This document shows, piece after piece, positions 25,412 to 35,040 of a DNA stretch of 64,000 nucleotides (positions within the stretch are counted from its first letter, which is position 1; each line of letters begins with the position of its first letter). The stretch comes from Hymenobacter crusticola (GTDB lineage Bacteria > Bacteroidota > Bacteroidia > Cytophagales > Hymenobacteraceae). Where the stretch lies: the NCBI RefSeq assembly GCF_002154225.1, contig NZ_MTSE01000006.1, forward strand, positions 1-64,000, in the 5' to 3' direction. A program made the position numbers and the translations under genes. The notes under the pieces are model-generated. The model searched no databases. It was given only the letters and a program-made list of their open reading frames with translations, and was not told the DNA's origin.

Positions 25412-26404
25412 CTAATCAAGGAGGCTAGAATAGGCATCGTCGGTGGCTTTGCGGGTTTGGGCGGCATTAAGGGTGTTGACCGGCTTTTCCTCCATGATGG
25501 CGTTGAAGTCGCCTTTCTGGTATTTCTCCAGCAGGCGCTGGCCTTTCTCGCTCATTACGCCATTCTGGATGTCCATTTCCTTCACAAATTCCTGGCTGTA
25601 GCGCATGGCCTGCTTGATCTGACCGAGTTGCTGGGCCATGTCTTGGGCGACGTGGTCGGTGGCTAGGTCAAAGAAGTACTTCTTGTCGGGGTCGCCACGG
25701 AGGATGTTCATGGCAGCGCGCATGCCGGAGCTGGTGCGTTTCACCAGTTCGTACTCATCTTTCAAAAGGTTGACTTTGAACTTACTACCGTCGATCTGGC
25801 GCAGGGCAGCTTTCAAGATTTGGCGCATCACCAGCGTCACGTTGGCCGTGGTGGTGAGCATGGGTTGCAGGCGCTGATTGTACTCTTGCAGCTGGGCGGC
25901 GCGGGAGGCGTAGCTTTCGGCGGCGTCCTTCTCGCCTTGGCGGCCCGCGGAGCTAGCCAGCGAGAGGTACTCCTTCATCTGCTCGGTGTTGGCGTTCATC
26001 TTGCGCTTCACCAGCTCGTGGGCCCCTTCGATATGGCCGACTTCGGCGTTCATCTTGTGGGCTTCCTGCTCGGTGTTGCGGATGTAGTCTTCCATAACAC
26101 CGATAGGGTCCGTATTGACGAAGATGCCCGCGGCGGTGCGGAAGATGCGCTGCCCAGCGTACCACAGCCCGGCCTTGATGCGCTTATTGGTAGCCAATAA
26201 AAACAGCACAAACAGCGCCCCTACCCCGATACCTAGCTTCACGGTATCAAACACGATGTCAACCAGATACGGCACGATCTGGCCCCAGAAGTACACGCCC
26301 GCGGCGGCCGCACCTGCCAGAAAGACCCAGCCAGCGGCTTTTTCCGGCTTCTGCCACTTGGGCAAGCCAGCATCTTGAGAAGGAGGAGAGAGTAACGTGT
26401 TCAT
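25412..26404 (-). CDS. PspA-like membrane protein with two N-terminal helices
   Basis: No firm family match; described from what is visible. The 330 residues comprise two hydrophobic segments (about 24-45 and 50-72) followed by a long charged helical region (about 95-290). That region includes DPIGVMEDYIRNTEQEAHKM and a heptad-rich stretch, which resemble the start and body of PspA/IM30 proteins. PspA itself has no transmembrane helices, so this would be a membrane-anchored relative. It is second in the operon with the OmpA-fused ABC transporter, suggesting an envelope-maintenance or stress role. Confidence 0.55.
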   Translation of the reverse strand: MNTLLSPPSQDAGLPKWQKPEKAAGWVFLAGAAAAGVYFWGQIVPYLVDIVFDTVKLGIGVGALFVLFLLATNKRIKAGLWYAGQRIFRTAAGIFVNTDPIGVMEDYIRNTEQEAHKMNAEVGHIEGAHELVKRKMNANTEQMKEYLSLASSAGRQGEKDAAESYASRAAQLQEYNQRLQPMLTTTANVTLVMRQILKAALRQIDGSKFKVNLLKDEYELVKRTSSGMRAAMNILRGDPDKKYFFDLATDHVAQDMAQQLGQIKQAMRYSQEFVKEMDIQNGVMSEKGQRLLEKYQKGDFNAIMEEKPVNTLNAAQTRKATDDAYSSLLD

Positions 26405-26518
26405 TTTGGAAGTGTTAAGTTTTGAGTTTTAAGTGTTGAATGGTGGATGCGAGGAGCAGAGTGAGGACTGGTGCCGAGCTAGGTGTTACCAAGGCCCGCT
26501 ATTCAGCTACTCATTCAC

Positions 26519-27211
26519 TCAGTTGCTCTTGACCATAGCACCGACGGCTTGGCGGTGCGCTTTCAAGTCGGTGGTGGCGCTGGCGTTAGCTAGCTCGTAG
26601 GAGGCCAGGGCCGCAGTGGCTTTTTGGCGCTCGTCGTTGAGCTGCTGCTGGGCGGCCACGAGTTGCTGACTCTTCTCCTCTAGCTTGCGCGTGAGGTCGG
26701 CTAGGTCGGCTTGCAGTTGCTTTTCTTGTTGCAGGAGCTGCACGATAGCGCCAGGTGGTGCCTTCAGCGTTTGGGTCTCGCCAAGCTTTTCGCGGTGGCG
26801 TTCGAGCACTTTGTTGCGGTCGGCAGCTAGCTTTTGCTCAAACTGATCGGCGGAAGCTAGCAGGCTAGGCAAGTCGAGGCCGGTGATGGCGGCAAAGGCG
26901 TTGAAGGCCGTTTGGTAGAGCACCGGGCCGGCTAGGCCGCTGGCCGCCATGCTCTTCACCATTTTGGTGTAGGCCACGAAGTCTTTGCCGTCGCCGGCCA
27001 GCAGGGCGCTGATATGGTCGAGGTGGCGCTGCTCAGGCTGTGTGACCACCGGCGCTGTTCCGAAGGCCGCTGGACTAGCTGCTACCGGCGGCGTGTAAGG
27101 CGTTTGCGCCGTCGGCAGCGGCCGGGTTGGTTCGGCCTTCGCCGCGCCGTGGCCGTCGTCTTCGATGAAAAAGTCTTTCGCCGCTTTGGCGATGTTGTCC
27201 AGGATAGCCAT
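26519..27211 (-). CDS. Hypothetical coiled-coil protein, first gene of the ABC/OmpA operon
   Basis: A 230-residue soluble protein that is not recognised. It opens MAILDNIAKAAKDFF and then has a proline- and alanine-rich linker (about 25-60). A helical region (about 60-125) follows, and then a long coiled coil (about 150-215: QQEKQLQADLADLTRKLEEK and QQLVAAQQQL). No signal peptide or membrane helix is seen. As leader gene of the operon it may assemble with the PspA-like protein through helical packing; that is inference. Confidence 0.6.
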   Translation of the reverse strand: MAILDNIAKAAKDFFIEDDGHGAAKAEPTRPLPTAQTPYTPPVAASPAAFGTAPVVTQPEQRHLDHISALLAGDGKDFVAYTKMVKSMAASGLAGPVLYQTAFNAFAAITGLDLPSLLASADQFEQKLAADRNKVLERHREKLGETQTLKAPPGAIVQLLQQEKQLQADLADLTRKLEEKSQQLVAAQQQLNDERQKATAALASYELANASATTDLKAHRQAVGAMVKSN

Positions 27212-27285
27212 TGGAAAGGCAGGTTGGTGATTGAGTACATGGACCTAAATCCAACACCGGTGCCGTTCCCAGAAAGTTATTTCAA

Positions 27286-27315
27286 CAAATTATACAAGTA
27301 CTTGATTTTCAGCAA
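27286..27315 (-). promoter_or_regulatory. Putative promoter of the ABC/OmpA operon
   Basis: On the minus strand TTG (27313-27315), an 18-base spacer and TATAATTTG (27286-27294) match a Bacteroidota/sigma70-type promoter. It lies about 75 bases before the first gene of the operon in AT-rich DNA. Confidence 0.5.
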
Positions 27316-27483
27316 TATAATAAAAATATTCTTGTAGTTTTGAAGGCTTAACAGTGGTATTTTTTCCATTATGAAAATGGATTTCTTTTCAGAACAGCAA
27401 GCAAAACAGCCGGCTTGATCTGCTGACTAGCTAGCCCCAACGGGACAATCGCTTGATAGTAATCCAGCAACCCAAAAACCAAG

Positions 27484-27534
27484 CAAGCCCCAGCGGGGTG
27501 ACACCTAACCTAGGTGTCACCCCGCTGGGGCTTG
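27484..27534. repeat. Perfect hairpin palindrome, family F
   Basis: A 24-bp perfect stem (27484-27507 with 27511-27534, beginning CAAGCCCCAGCGGGGTG) with a 3-base loop. Related GCCCCA-CGGG words occur nearby (27436, 27580). It lies in the gene-poor stretch 27212-27662, which otherwise holds the operon promoter and a small TCCATT-AATGGA hairpin at 27365-27381. Confidence 0.85.
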
Positions 27535-27662
27535 AATTTCTTTGAATGAACCAACTGCTACCAACCTGCTGCCTCACTGGGGCTAGTCACTACCGAATGA
27601 CCTTTTAGCACAGATTTTCAGACAACAGCTTTATATCTCAGAATGACAGCTCCGGGCTGCTT

Positions 27663-29471
27663 CTACTCTTTGACAAAGCGCCGCACTACCTCTTTATCTT
27701 TTGCGTGCATACGCAGCAAATAAAGCCCGGTCACTAAGCTCCCAACACCTACTTTGCTGCCCGGCTCCAACGTCCCGCTTTGCACCGATACCCCTTCGTC
27801 ATTCACCACGTCGTAGGTTAATGAATGACGTAGGTTCTTGATAGACAGCTCATCGAAAGTTGGGTTAGGATACACCTCTAGCTCCAATTCATTGAGAGCC
27901 AATAGGCTAGCTTCTTCATGCAAAGCTAGCGTTGGGTTGCCTGCCACCGTGTATACAGGCTTGCCGTTTGTAGCAGCGTTTTGTGCGTATTCGACTACCC
28001 GCGCATAGTACGTGTGCCGGGGATCTAGCCCTCTGAGAAGGACAGCATTGGTATCGCCGTTGGCCACCACAAAGGTACCATTGCCTAGGTCAGTGCCTTG
28101 GCCGAAAGTTGCATGGGCTAGGTAGTGAATGCCATCTACCGGGAGAGCATCCACGGGGCTGTCGGCTTTTAGCAGTACCAAGCGGCGAGTGCCGTTACCG
28201 TTGCGCCACTGCAGCTGCGCGCTGACCGAGTCCGGGATAGTGGTGGTAAGCTCCGTGGCATTCAACTCAGGCGCGAACAGATCGTGCTCTGGCCAATTGA
28301 CGACGCCACGCACGCACGACCACCCCAATCGGTCCAGATCTTTCCAGAATTGCGGGTCGGGGCTGCTGCTGTTCAGCAAGATAGCCCAGGTGTAGCCGCT
28401 GTTCGTGCGCACTAGGTAGCTAGCCGACCCATCGAGGTAACCGGCGTGCCACCACCCATTTTGCCCGACCTGCCACCCCTTGGCGTAGCCAGAGTTTATG
28501 GTGGAAGGCTGTGCCATCGTGCTAATGGTGGCGGGCGCCAGTACATCAGGCCGGGTTGCAAACCCATCGGCGGCTAGCAGCAAGCGCACTAGGTCGCGCG
28601 CAGAAAACAGCCAGCCCCCGTGCGCACTCATTGCTTCCAGGTTGAAGCCCCCATAGGCCCGCGGCACTTTCTGGCCAGTGCCGTAACAGGACGGCATGCG
28701 GCCGGTGCTCTGATACTCGCCTTCTAACTCTTGTCGGTCGCCCAAGCGGTTGCGACCTAGCTGTGCTTCCAGTACGCCACTTGGTAGCAGTAATTGTTCG
28801 CGCACCCACTTCTCATACGCCTGATGCGTAACCACTTCCACTAGTTTGCCGAGCACCAAATAGCCAATATTCGAGTACGCGTAGTGCGTGCCGGGAGCAT
28901 AATTCAACCCCTTCGTCAGCATGAAGCGCACCAGCGTTGAATCGGCCACGGGGTTTGAAGCCTTCATGGCCTCCGTTACGTGTAAGGGAAAATCGATTGG
29001 GTCGCAGCCGCCGAATCCATCGCAGCCGATGGTACGATCCCAACCAGCGGTATGCTCCAGCAGCTGTTGCACTGTGATGTCGTAGAGACGCTGATCTGTG
29101 ATGGCATCGTTGTAGTAAGCGCCACGGAGGTAGCCCGCTGGCCCAAACACCTTGTGCGATAGGCTAAGCTGGCCTTGCTCCACCAACTTCATAACGGCCA
29201 GCGCCGTTACGGATTTCGACACGCTTGCCACTCGCAACAAGTGGAAAGGACGCAAAGGAGTAGTGCGAGCTAGGTCGGCGTAGCCGAAAGCTCGTTCGTA
29301 CAGAAGTTTACCATTGCGCGTGATGGCGACCGAGGCACCTAGCACGTTCCAGCGCTTCACAAAGCGCTGCACAGTCGTATCGCAGGAAGCTAGCTCAGGA
29401 ACCGAAATGCCCGTTTGGGCCGCTGCTTTTAAGGTAAGTAGTACAAAAAGGAGAGTAACTATTTTCTTCAA
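27663..29471 (-). CDS. Secreted serine hydrolase (beta-lactamase/class C family) with T9SS sorting domain
   Basis: Translation probably starts at TTG 29471, giving a clean signal peptide (KKIVTLLFVLLTLKAAAQ); upstream in-frame codons add an implausible leader. The catalytic SxxK is SVSK within RVASVSKSVTALAVMKL, the YxN motif is YSN in HYAYSNIGYLVLG, and the HxG third motif is WWHAGYLDGS. A beta-sandwich linker follows, and the last ~70 residues (EVYPNPTFDELSIKN and VTGLYLLRM) form a T9SS type A domain. The protein is thus exported by the type IX system and probably acts as a surface esterase or peptidase. About 602 residues. Confidence 0.88.
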   Translation of the reverse strand: MKKIVTLLFVLLTLKAAAQTGISVPELASCDTTVQRFVKRWNVLGASVAITRNGKLLYERAFGYADLARTTPLRPFHLLRVASVSKSVTALAVMKLVEQGQLSLSHKVFGPAGYLRGAYYNDAITDQRLYDITVQQLLEHTAGWDRTIGCDGFGGCDPIDFPLHVTEAMKASNPVADSTLVRFMLTKGLNYAPGTHYAYSNIGYLVLGKLVEVVTHQAYEKWVREQLLLPSGVLEAQLGRNRLGDRQELEGEYQSTGRMPSCYGTGQKVPRAYGGFNLEAMSAHGGWLFSARDLVRLLLAADGFATRPDVLAPATISTMAQPSTINSGYAKGWQVGQNGWWHAGYLDGSASYLVRTNSGYTWAILLNSSSPDPQFWKDLDRLGWSCVRGVVNWPEHDLFAPELNATELTTTIPDSVSAQLQWRNGNGTRRLVLLKADSPVDALPVDGIHYLAHATFGQGTDLGNGTFVVANGDTNAVLLRGLDPRHTYYARVVEYAQNAATNGKPVYTVAGNPTLALHEEASLLALNELELEVYPNPTFDELSIKNLRHSLTYDVVNDEGVSVQSGTLEPGSKVGVGSLVTGLYLLRMHAKDKEVVRRFVKE

Positions 29472-30134
29472 ATACGGGCAATAAGCAGGCAAATCAATGC
29501 CGTAAAAAGCAGCATTGCAGCACCTTTGTACACGGAATAGTTTTAATAATAAGACCCGCAATAAACGGGTAGCAGCGCTTTATCTAATCCTGGGCGACCT
29601 GATTACTAGCACCCTGAATTATAACAAGCTACCGCTCATTACAACTTTGCACCTTATGCTAGCTCCACTAATTTAAGAAGGTAGCAAAGGAATTTCCAGC
29701 CCCTCTAGCTCATACCATATCTTTAATTGATTCAATAACTCTCAGCGCGGATACTGCTGAGTGCTCTAGCAGAAAACGGCCAGAACATACAACCTACTTA
29801 TCTGCCTCGTCCAAATCCAAAAAGCGTGCCTGACAACCAAGAACTTCACCTAGCTTCGGCTTAAGTATCCAGGAAGCATTTTAACGATTACTTAGCAATA
29901 CAGCGGGAATGAGGCCGGTTGAATAATAACTACCTAGCCCCTACCAACGATGGGGTTATACTGCGCAGAAGTAGCACCAGCGACCAAAGTAGGTTGCTAT
30001 TTTAAGGGTAAATATTCTTGCGCAGCTGCTTCTCTTTGAATGCAGCCCTGATTTATAGGCTGCGTCTTTTGGTTTGAGTTTCCCGCATTTCTGCCTAAAC
30101 TACGCTACTAATTCATTCCAAAACCTATATTCCT
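29472..30134. other. Intergenic region without a recognisable gene
   Basis: This 663-base gap separates the divergent serine hydrolase and tldD genes. It is AT-richer than its surroundings and must hold both promoters, but no convincing TAnnTTTG box with spacing was found. The only structure seen is the small hairpin at 30042-30063. Confidence 0.5.
30042..30063 (+). other. Leader hairpin upstream of the first tldD
   Basis: GCAGCC and GGCTGC pair around a 10-base AT-rich loop, followed by GTCTTTTGG. It lies 72 bases before the TTG start. Function unknown; it may be a chance 6-bp stem. Confidence 0.3.
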
Positions 30135-31787
30135 TTGAAAAGACGTGACTTTGTGGGTCTGACCAGCCTGGCAGCCGGCGCGTTGTTTCTGCCGAGCATT
30201 CCTGGCTTCGGGGGCAACTTGGTGGATCCAGAACGCTTGCTCGAACAGGTGGACCCAGCCGTGAAAAAGCGGCTCGCCGACGCAGCCCTGAACGCGGCCA
30301 AGTCGGCGGGGGCCAGTTACACTGATGTGCGCATCGGCCGCTACTTAAACCAAAGCGTTTTCACCCGTGAGAAGCAGGTGCAGAACATTGCTAGTGGGGA
30401 GAGCTATGGTGCAGGGGTGCGCGTCATTGCCAACGGCACCTGGGGCTTTGCCGCTACCAACGACGTGAGTGAGGCGGGGCTAGCTAAAGCGGCTCAAATG
30501 GCCGTGGCTATCGCCAAAGCCAACTCCAAGGCACAGAAAGAGCAAGTGCAGTTGGCCCCGCAGAAAGGCTTCGGCGAGGTGAGCTGGAAAACGCCGATTG
30601 TGCAGAATGCCTTTGAGGTGCCTATTGCCCAGAAAGTGGAATTGCTATTGGCCGCCAACGCCAAAGCTCTCGACAATGGAGCTAGCTTCGTGAATTCGTC
30701 GCTATTTCAAATCAACGAGCAGAAGTACTTTGCTAGCACCGACGGCTCCTACATCGACCAAGATATTCACCGCATCTGGCCAACCTTCACGGTTTCCGTT
30801 GTTGACCGGGCTACGGGTAAGTTTCGCTCGCGCGACGCGCTCAGCTCGCCCATGGGCCTCGGCTACGAATACCTCACGCCCAAAGCCCAAGATCAAGTAG
30901 CGGGCCCCGCCGGTACGGGCCTCATCGGCTACCGCAACAGCTATGATATGTTAGCTGATGCCGCCCTAGCGGCTAAACAGGCAAAAGAGAAAATCACGGC
31001 CAAGTCGGTAGTGCCGGGCAAGTACGACCTTGTGCTCGACCCCAACCACCTAGGTCTGACCATTCACGAAAGCATCGGGCACGCCCTGGAGCTCGACCGC
31101 GTGCTTGGCTATGAGGCAAACTACGCTGGCACCAGCTTCGCCACCCTCGATAAGTGGAAAACCAAGAACTTTCAGTACGGCTCGAAACTAGTAAACATCG
31201 TGGCCGATAAAACGCAGCCCGGCTCCCTCGGTGCCGTGGGCTACGACGACGAAGGCGTAAAAACTGGCCAGTGGGACCTCATCAAGAATGGTGTGCTGGT
31301 GGACTACCAGAAAATCCGTGACCAGGCGGGCATCGTGGGACAAGACCACTCGGATGGCTGCTGCTACGCCCAATCGTGGCAGGATGTGCAGTTTCAGCGC
31401 ATGGCCAACGTGAGCCTACAACCCGGCACAACGAAGATGAGCGTGGACGACATGATTAAGAACGTGGACAAGGGCATCTACATTGCTGGTCGCGGCTCTT
31501 ACTCTATTGACCAGCAGCGCTACAACTTCCAGTTCGGTGGCCAGACGTTCTATACCATTGAAAAAGGCAAAATCGCGGGGATGATTGAAGATGTAGCTTA
31601 CCAAGCTAATACGCAGGAGTTCTGGAACAGCTGCGCCGCCATCTGCGACCAATCCGATTACCGCATGTTCGGCTCCTTCTTCGACGGCAAAGGGCAGCCG
31701 TCGCAAGTGTCGGCCGTGAGCCACGGCTCGGCCACCACGCGCTTCAACGGCGTGAACGTCATCAACACCGCCCGCAAGATTGGCTAA
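30135..31787 (+). CDS. tldD: TldD-family metallopeptidase with Tat signal (copy 1)
   Basis: 550 residues from a TTG start (TTG AAA AGA CGT). The N-terminus KRRDFVGLTSLAAGALFLPS is a twin-arginine signal peptide. The body is TldD-like: conserved DVRIGRYLNQ and REKQVQNI N-terminal domain, then the metal site HESIGH (HExxxH, residues 311-316), DDEGVKTGQWDL and a late NSCAAICD cysteine motif. TldD proteins work with TldE as a heterodimeric zinc peptidase that clips unfolded peptides. Here the enzyme is predicted to be periplasmic, unlike the cytoplasmic E. coli pair. It is the first of five linked tld genes. Confidence 0.92.
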   Translation: MKRRDFVGLTSLAAGALFLPSIPGFGGNLVDPERLLEQVDPAVKKRLADAALNAAKSAGASYTDVRIGRYLNQSVFTREKQVQNIASGESYGAGVRVIANGTWGFAATNDVSEAGLAKAAQMAVAIAKANSKAQKEQVQLAPQKGFGEVSWKTPIVQNAFEVPIAQKVELLLAANAKALDNGASFVNSSLFQINEQKYFASTDGSYIDQDIHRIWPTFTVSVVDRATGKFRSRDALSSPMGLGYEYLTPKAQDQVAGPAGTGLIGYRNSYDMLADAALAAKQAKEKITAKSVVPGKYDLVLDPNHLGLTIHESIGHALELDRVLGYEANYAGTSFATLDKWKTKNFQYGSKLVNIVADKTQPGSLGAVGYDDEGVKTGQWDLIKNGVLVDYQKIRDQAGIVGQDHSDGCCYAQSWQDVQFQRMANVSLQPGTTKMSVDDMIKNVDKGIYIAGRGSYSIDQQRYNFQFGGQTFYTIEKGKIAGMIEDVAYQANTQEFWNSCAAICDQSDYRMFGSFFDGKGQPSQVSAVSHGSATTRFNGVNVINTARKIG

Positions 31788-31829
31788 GCGCCCTCAGTAG
31801 TATACTCGCAAATCACCACATCAACATAC

Positions 31830-33164
31830 ATGGCAATTCTTTCCAAAGACGAAGCGCAGACCATCCTCAAAAAGGTACTTGGCTTCACCACGGCCGACGA
31901 GTGTGAGGCTACGCTCAACGGCCAAATCGGCGGCAACGTTCGCTCGGCGCGTAACACCATTTCTACGGCAGGCGCCGTCGACAACGTGTCGCTGGCCGTG
32001 GAAGCACGGTTTGGCAAACGCTCCGGCGTAGCTACCTGCAACCAGTTCGACGACGCAACGCTACGCCGCTGTGTGCAGCGCGCCGAAGAAATTGCGAAGC
32101 TAGCTCCCGAGAGTCCCGAGTATGTGCCGCTGCTCGGCCCGCAGCAATACCTAGCTGCCCCGGCTTCATTTGCGCAAAACACGGCCAACATCACGCCCGA
32201 CTACCGCGCCCAGCAAACAGCCGCCAGCATGAAGCTGTGCGACACGAAAAAACTGAGCTCCGCGGGCTTCTTGGAAGACTCAGCCGGGTTCATCGCCAAG
32301 CGCAACAACAAAGGACTCGAAGCTTACCAGCAGGTCACGAATCTTTCGTACTCCGTAACGGTACGTACCCCCGAGGGTACCGGCTCGGGCTATGCCACCG
32401 CCGACTACAACGACATCAGCAAGTTCGACGCGGCGCGCCTGACGCAGATTGCGGCCGATAAAGCTACCGGCTCGGTGGCTGCCAAGGCCATGGAGCCTGG
32501 CAAGTACACCGTGATTTTGGAGCCAGCCGCGCTGGTGGCCAACACCGATGCCTCTTTATTAGGAGCGCTCATGAACGCTTTCGACGCGCGCAACGCCGAC
32601 GAAGGACGCTCCTTTTTGAGCAAGAAAGGCGGCGGTAATCGCAAGGGCGAGAAGATGTTCGATGAGCGCGTAACCATCTATTCTGACCCTAGCAACGCAG
32701 AAATTCCCGACCTGACGTTCTCCGGCGACGGTCGCCCGCAGAAGAAGATGACCTGGATTGAGAAGGGCGTGGTGAAAAATCTGTACTCGTCACGTTTCTG
32801 GGCACAAAAGGCTGGTATTCCCGACATTCCGCGCCCCGGCGGCTGGATTATGGAAGGGGGCACCCAGACCACGGCAGACCTGATCAAGGGCACGGCCAAG
32901 GGCATTCTGGTCACGCGCTTGTGGTACATCCGCCCTGTTGACCCCCAAACGCTATTGTTCACGGGCCTCACGCGCGACGGTACGTTCTACATCGAGAACG
33001 GCAAGATCAAGCACCCAGTCAAGAACTTCCGCTTCAACGAGTCGCCCGTTATTATGCTCAATAACTTGGAAGCCATTGGCAAACCCGTGCGCTTGGCCGG
33101 CAACCTAGTGCCGCCCCTGAAGATCCGCGACTTCACGTTCACCAGCTTGTCAGACGCGGTGTAG
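31830..33164 (+). CDS. tldE: TldE/PmbA-family protein (copy 1)
   Basis: 444 residues, starting MAILSKDEAQ with no signal peptide. It lacks the HExxxH metal site, as expected of TldE/PmbA, the non-catalytic partner. Conserved blocks include SVTVRTPEGTGSGYA, EGRSFLSKKGGGN-like DEGRSFLSKKGG, TTADLIKGTAKGILVTRLWY and SPVIMLNNLEAIG. It begins 42 bases after tldD copy 1. If it reaches the periplasm it would need to ride with the Tat-signalled TldD. Confidence 0.9.
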   Translation: MAILSKDEAQTILKKVLGFTTADECEATLNGQIGGNVRSARNTISTAGAVDNVSLAVEARFGKRSGVATCNQFDDATLRRCVQRAEEIAKLAPESPEYVPLLGPQQYLAAPASFAQNTANITPDYRAQQTAASMKLCDTKKLSSAGFLEDSAGFIAKRNNKGLEAYQQVTNLSYSVTVRTPEGTGSGYATADYNDISKFDAARLTQIAADKATGSVAAKAMEPGKYTVILEPAALVANTDASLLGALMNAFDARNADEGRSFLSKKGGGNRKGEKMFDERVTIYSDPSNAEIPDLTFSGDGRPQKKMTWIEKGVVKNLYSSRFWAQKAGIPDIPRPGGWIMEGGTQTTADLIKGTAKGILVTRLWYIRPVDPQTLLFTGLTRDGTFYIENGKIKHPVKNFRFNESPVIMLNNLEAIGKPVRLAGNLVPPLKIRDFTFTSLSDAV

Positions 33165-33242
33165 TCGGTAGCGCGGAGCGTGGCTCCGCGCCCGCCGCAC
33201 TTATCCATCTTTTTTCCTCTGGCATACCAAAACTCTACTCCT

Positions 33243-34898
33243 TTGAAAAGACGTGACTTTGTAGGACTGACCAGCCTAGCCGCTGGCGCCTTGTTTTTGC
33301 CTAGCATCCCAGGCTTCGGCATGGGTAACGCCGTTGATCCGGCGCAATTGCTGGAGCAAGTAGACCCCGCCATTAAGAAGCGCATGGCCGACGCGGCCCT
33401 GAATGCCGCTAAGTCGGCGGGGGCTAGCTATGCTGATGTGCGTATTGGCCGCTACCTCAACCAGGGCATTTTTACCCGCGAAAAGCAGGTGCAGAACATT
33501 GCCAGCACCGAAAGCTACGGCATTGGGGTGCGCGTCATTGCCAACGGCACCTGGGGCTTTGCCGCTACCAACGACGTGAGCGAAGCCGGCGCCGCCAAAG
33601 CCGCCCAAACGGCTGTCGGCATTGCCAAAGCCAACTCCAAGGTGCAGAAAGAGCAAGTGCAGTTGGCCCCGCAGAAAGGCTTCGGCGAGGTAAGCTGGAA
33701 AACGCCGATTGTACAAAACGCTTTCGAAGTACCCATTGCCCAGAAAGTAGCGCTGCTGCTGGCCGCCAACGCCAAAGCCCTCGACAACGGAGCTAGCTTC
33801 GTGAACTCGGCGCTGTTTCAGGTGAATGAGCAGAAGTACTTTGCCAGCACCGACGGCTCTTACATCGACCAGGATGTGCACCGCATTTATCCTACGTTTG
33901 GGGTGACGGTGGTCGACCGAGCTTCGGGCAAGTTCCGCTCGCGGCAGGCGCTCAGCTCGCCCATGGGCCTCGGCTACGAGTACCTCACGCCGAAGGCGGC
34001 TGATAAAGTAGCAGGTCCGGCGGGTTCCGACGTGACGGGCTATAAGATGAGCTACGACATCTTGGAAGATGCCGCCGCCGCCGCCAAACAAGCCAAAGCT
34101 AAAATCACGGCCAAGTCGGTAGTGCCGGGCAAGTACGACCTCGTGCTCGATCCACACCACCTAGGCCTGACCATCCACGAAAGCGTGGGTCACCCCCTGG
34201 AGCTCGACCGCGTGCTCGGTTATGAAGCCAATTACGCCGGTACCAGCTTCGCCACGCTCGATAAGTGGAAAAGCGGTAAATTCCAGTACGGCTCGAAAGA
34301 GGTGAACATCGTGGCCGACAAGCTGCAACCCGGCTCCCTCGGCGCGGTGGGTTACGATGACGAAGGCGTGAAAACCAAGGAATGGGACCTGATCAAGCAA
34401 GGTATTCTGGTGAACTACGAGAAGATTCGCGACCAGGCCCAAATGGTGGGCCAGAACGAATCGGATGGCTGCTGCTACTCGCAGTCGTGGCAGGACGTGC
34501 AGTTCCAGCGCATGCCCAACGTGAGCCTGCGCCCTGGTCAGGGCAAGCTTTCCGTCGATGAATTGGTGAAGGGTGTGGATAAGGGTATCTACATCGCTGG
34601 CAACGGCTCCTTCTCCATCGACCAGCAGCGCTACAACTTCCAGTTTGGCGGCCAAGTGTTTTACGCCATCGAGAAAGGCAAAATCACGGGCATGCTGGAA
34701 GACGTGGCCTACCAAGCCAACACGCAGGAGTTCTGGAACAGCTGCGCCGCCACTTGCGACGCTTCTGACTATCGCTTTGCGGGTTTCTTCAACGATGGCA
34801 AGGGTCAGCCGGCGCAGAGCTCAGCCGTGAGCCACGGCTCGGCCACCACGCGCTTCAATGGCGTGAACGTGATTAACACCGCCCGCAAGATCGGCTAG
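33243..34898 (+). CDS. tldD: TldD-family metallopeptidase with Tat signal (copy 2)
   Basis: 551 residues from TTG 33243; the longer in-frame start at 33180 adds a non-conserved leader. The Tat signal KRRDFVGLTSLAAGALFLPS is the same as in copy 1, and the metal site is HESVGH (residues 312-317). Long blocks are nearly identical to copy 1 at nucleotide level, for example the stretch from about 33620 and the 3' end. It begins 78 bases after tldE copy 1. Confidence 0.92.
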   Translation: MKRRDFVGLTSLAAGALFLPSIPGFGMGNAVDPAQLLEQVDPAIKKRMADAALNAAKSAGASYADVRIGRYLNQGIFTREKQVQNIASTESYGIGVRVIANGTWGFAATNDVSEAGAAKAAQTAVGIAKANSKVQKEQVQLAPQKGFGEVSWKTPIVQNAFEVPIAQKVALLLAANAKALDNGASFVNSALFQVNEQKYFASTDGSYIDQDVHRIYPTFGVTVVDRASGKFRSRQALSSPMGLGYEYLTPKAADKVAGPAGSDVTGYKMSYDILEDAAAAAKQAKAKITAKSVVPGKYDLVLDPHHLGLTIHESVGHPLELDRVLGYEANYAGTSFATLDKWKSGKFQYGSKEVNIVADKLQPGSLGAVGYDDEGVKTKEWDLIKQGILVNYEKIRDQAQMVGQNESDGCCYSQSWQDVQFQRMPNVSLRPGQGKLSVDELVKGVDKGIYIAGNGSFSIDQQRYNFQFGGQVFYAIEKGKITGMLEDVAYQANTQEFWNSCAATCDASDYRFAGFFNDGKGQPAQSSAVSHGSATTRFNGVNVINTARKIG

Positions 34899-35040
34899 GA
34901 AGCCTAGCCAACTTATTGAAGATTTGTTGAAGTGGGGTGGAGATGCCAGATTGTGCATTTCCACCCTATTTTACTTACTTGGCAGGCCAGTTCAACCAGC
35001 GTATTAGCGGCTGGTTTTCACTACTTAACACCTACTTTCT

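Noticed and set aside
27251..27265. Sigma54-like site (CGGCACCGGTGTTGG on the minus strand) before the ABC/OmpA operon
   Set aside because: The -12 GC is missing, and a better sigma70-type promoter (TTG-N18-TATAATTTG) lies just upstream; no activator gene is adjacent.
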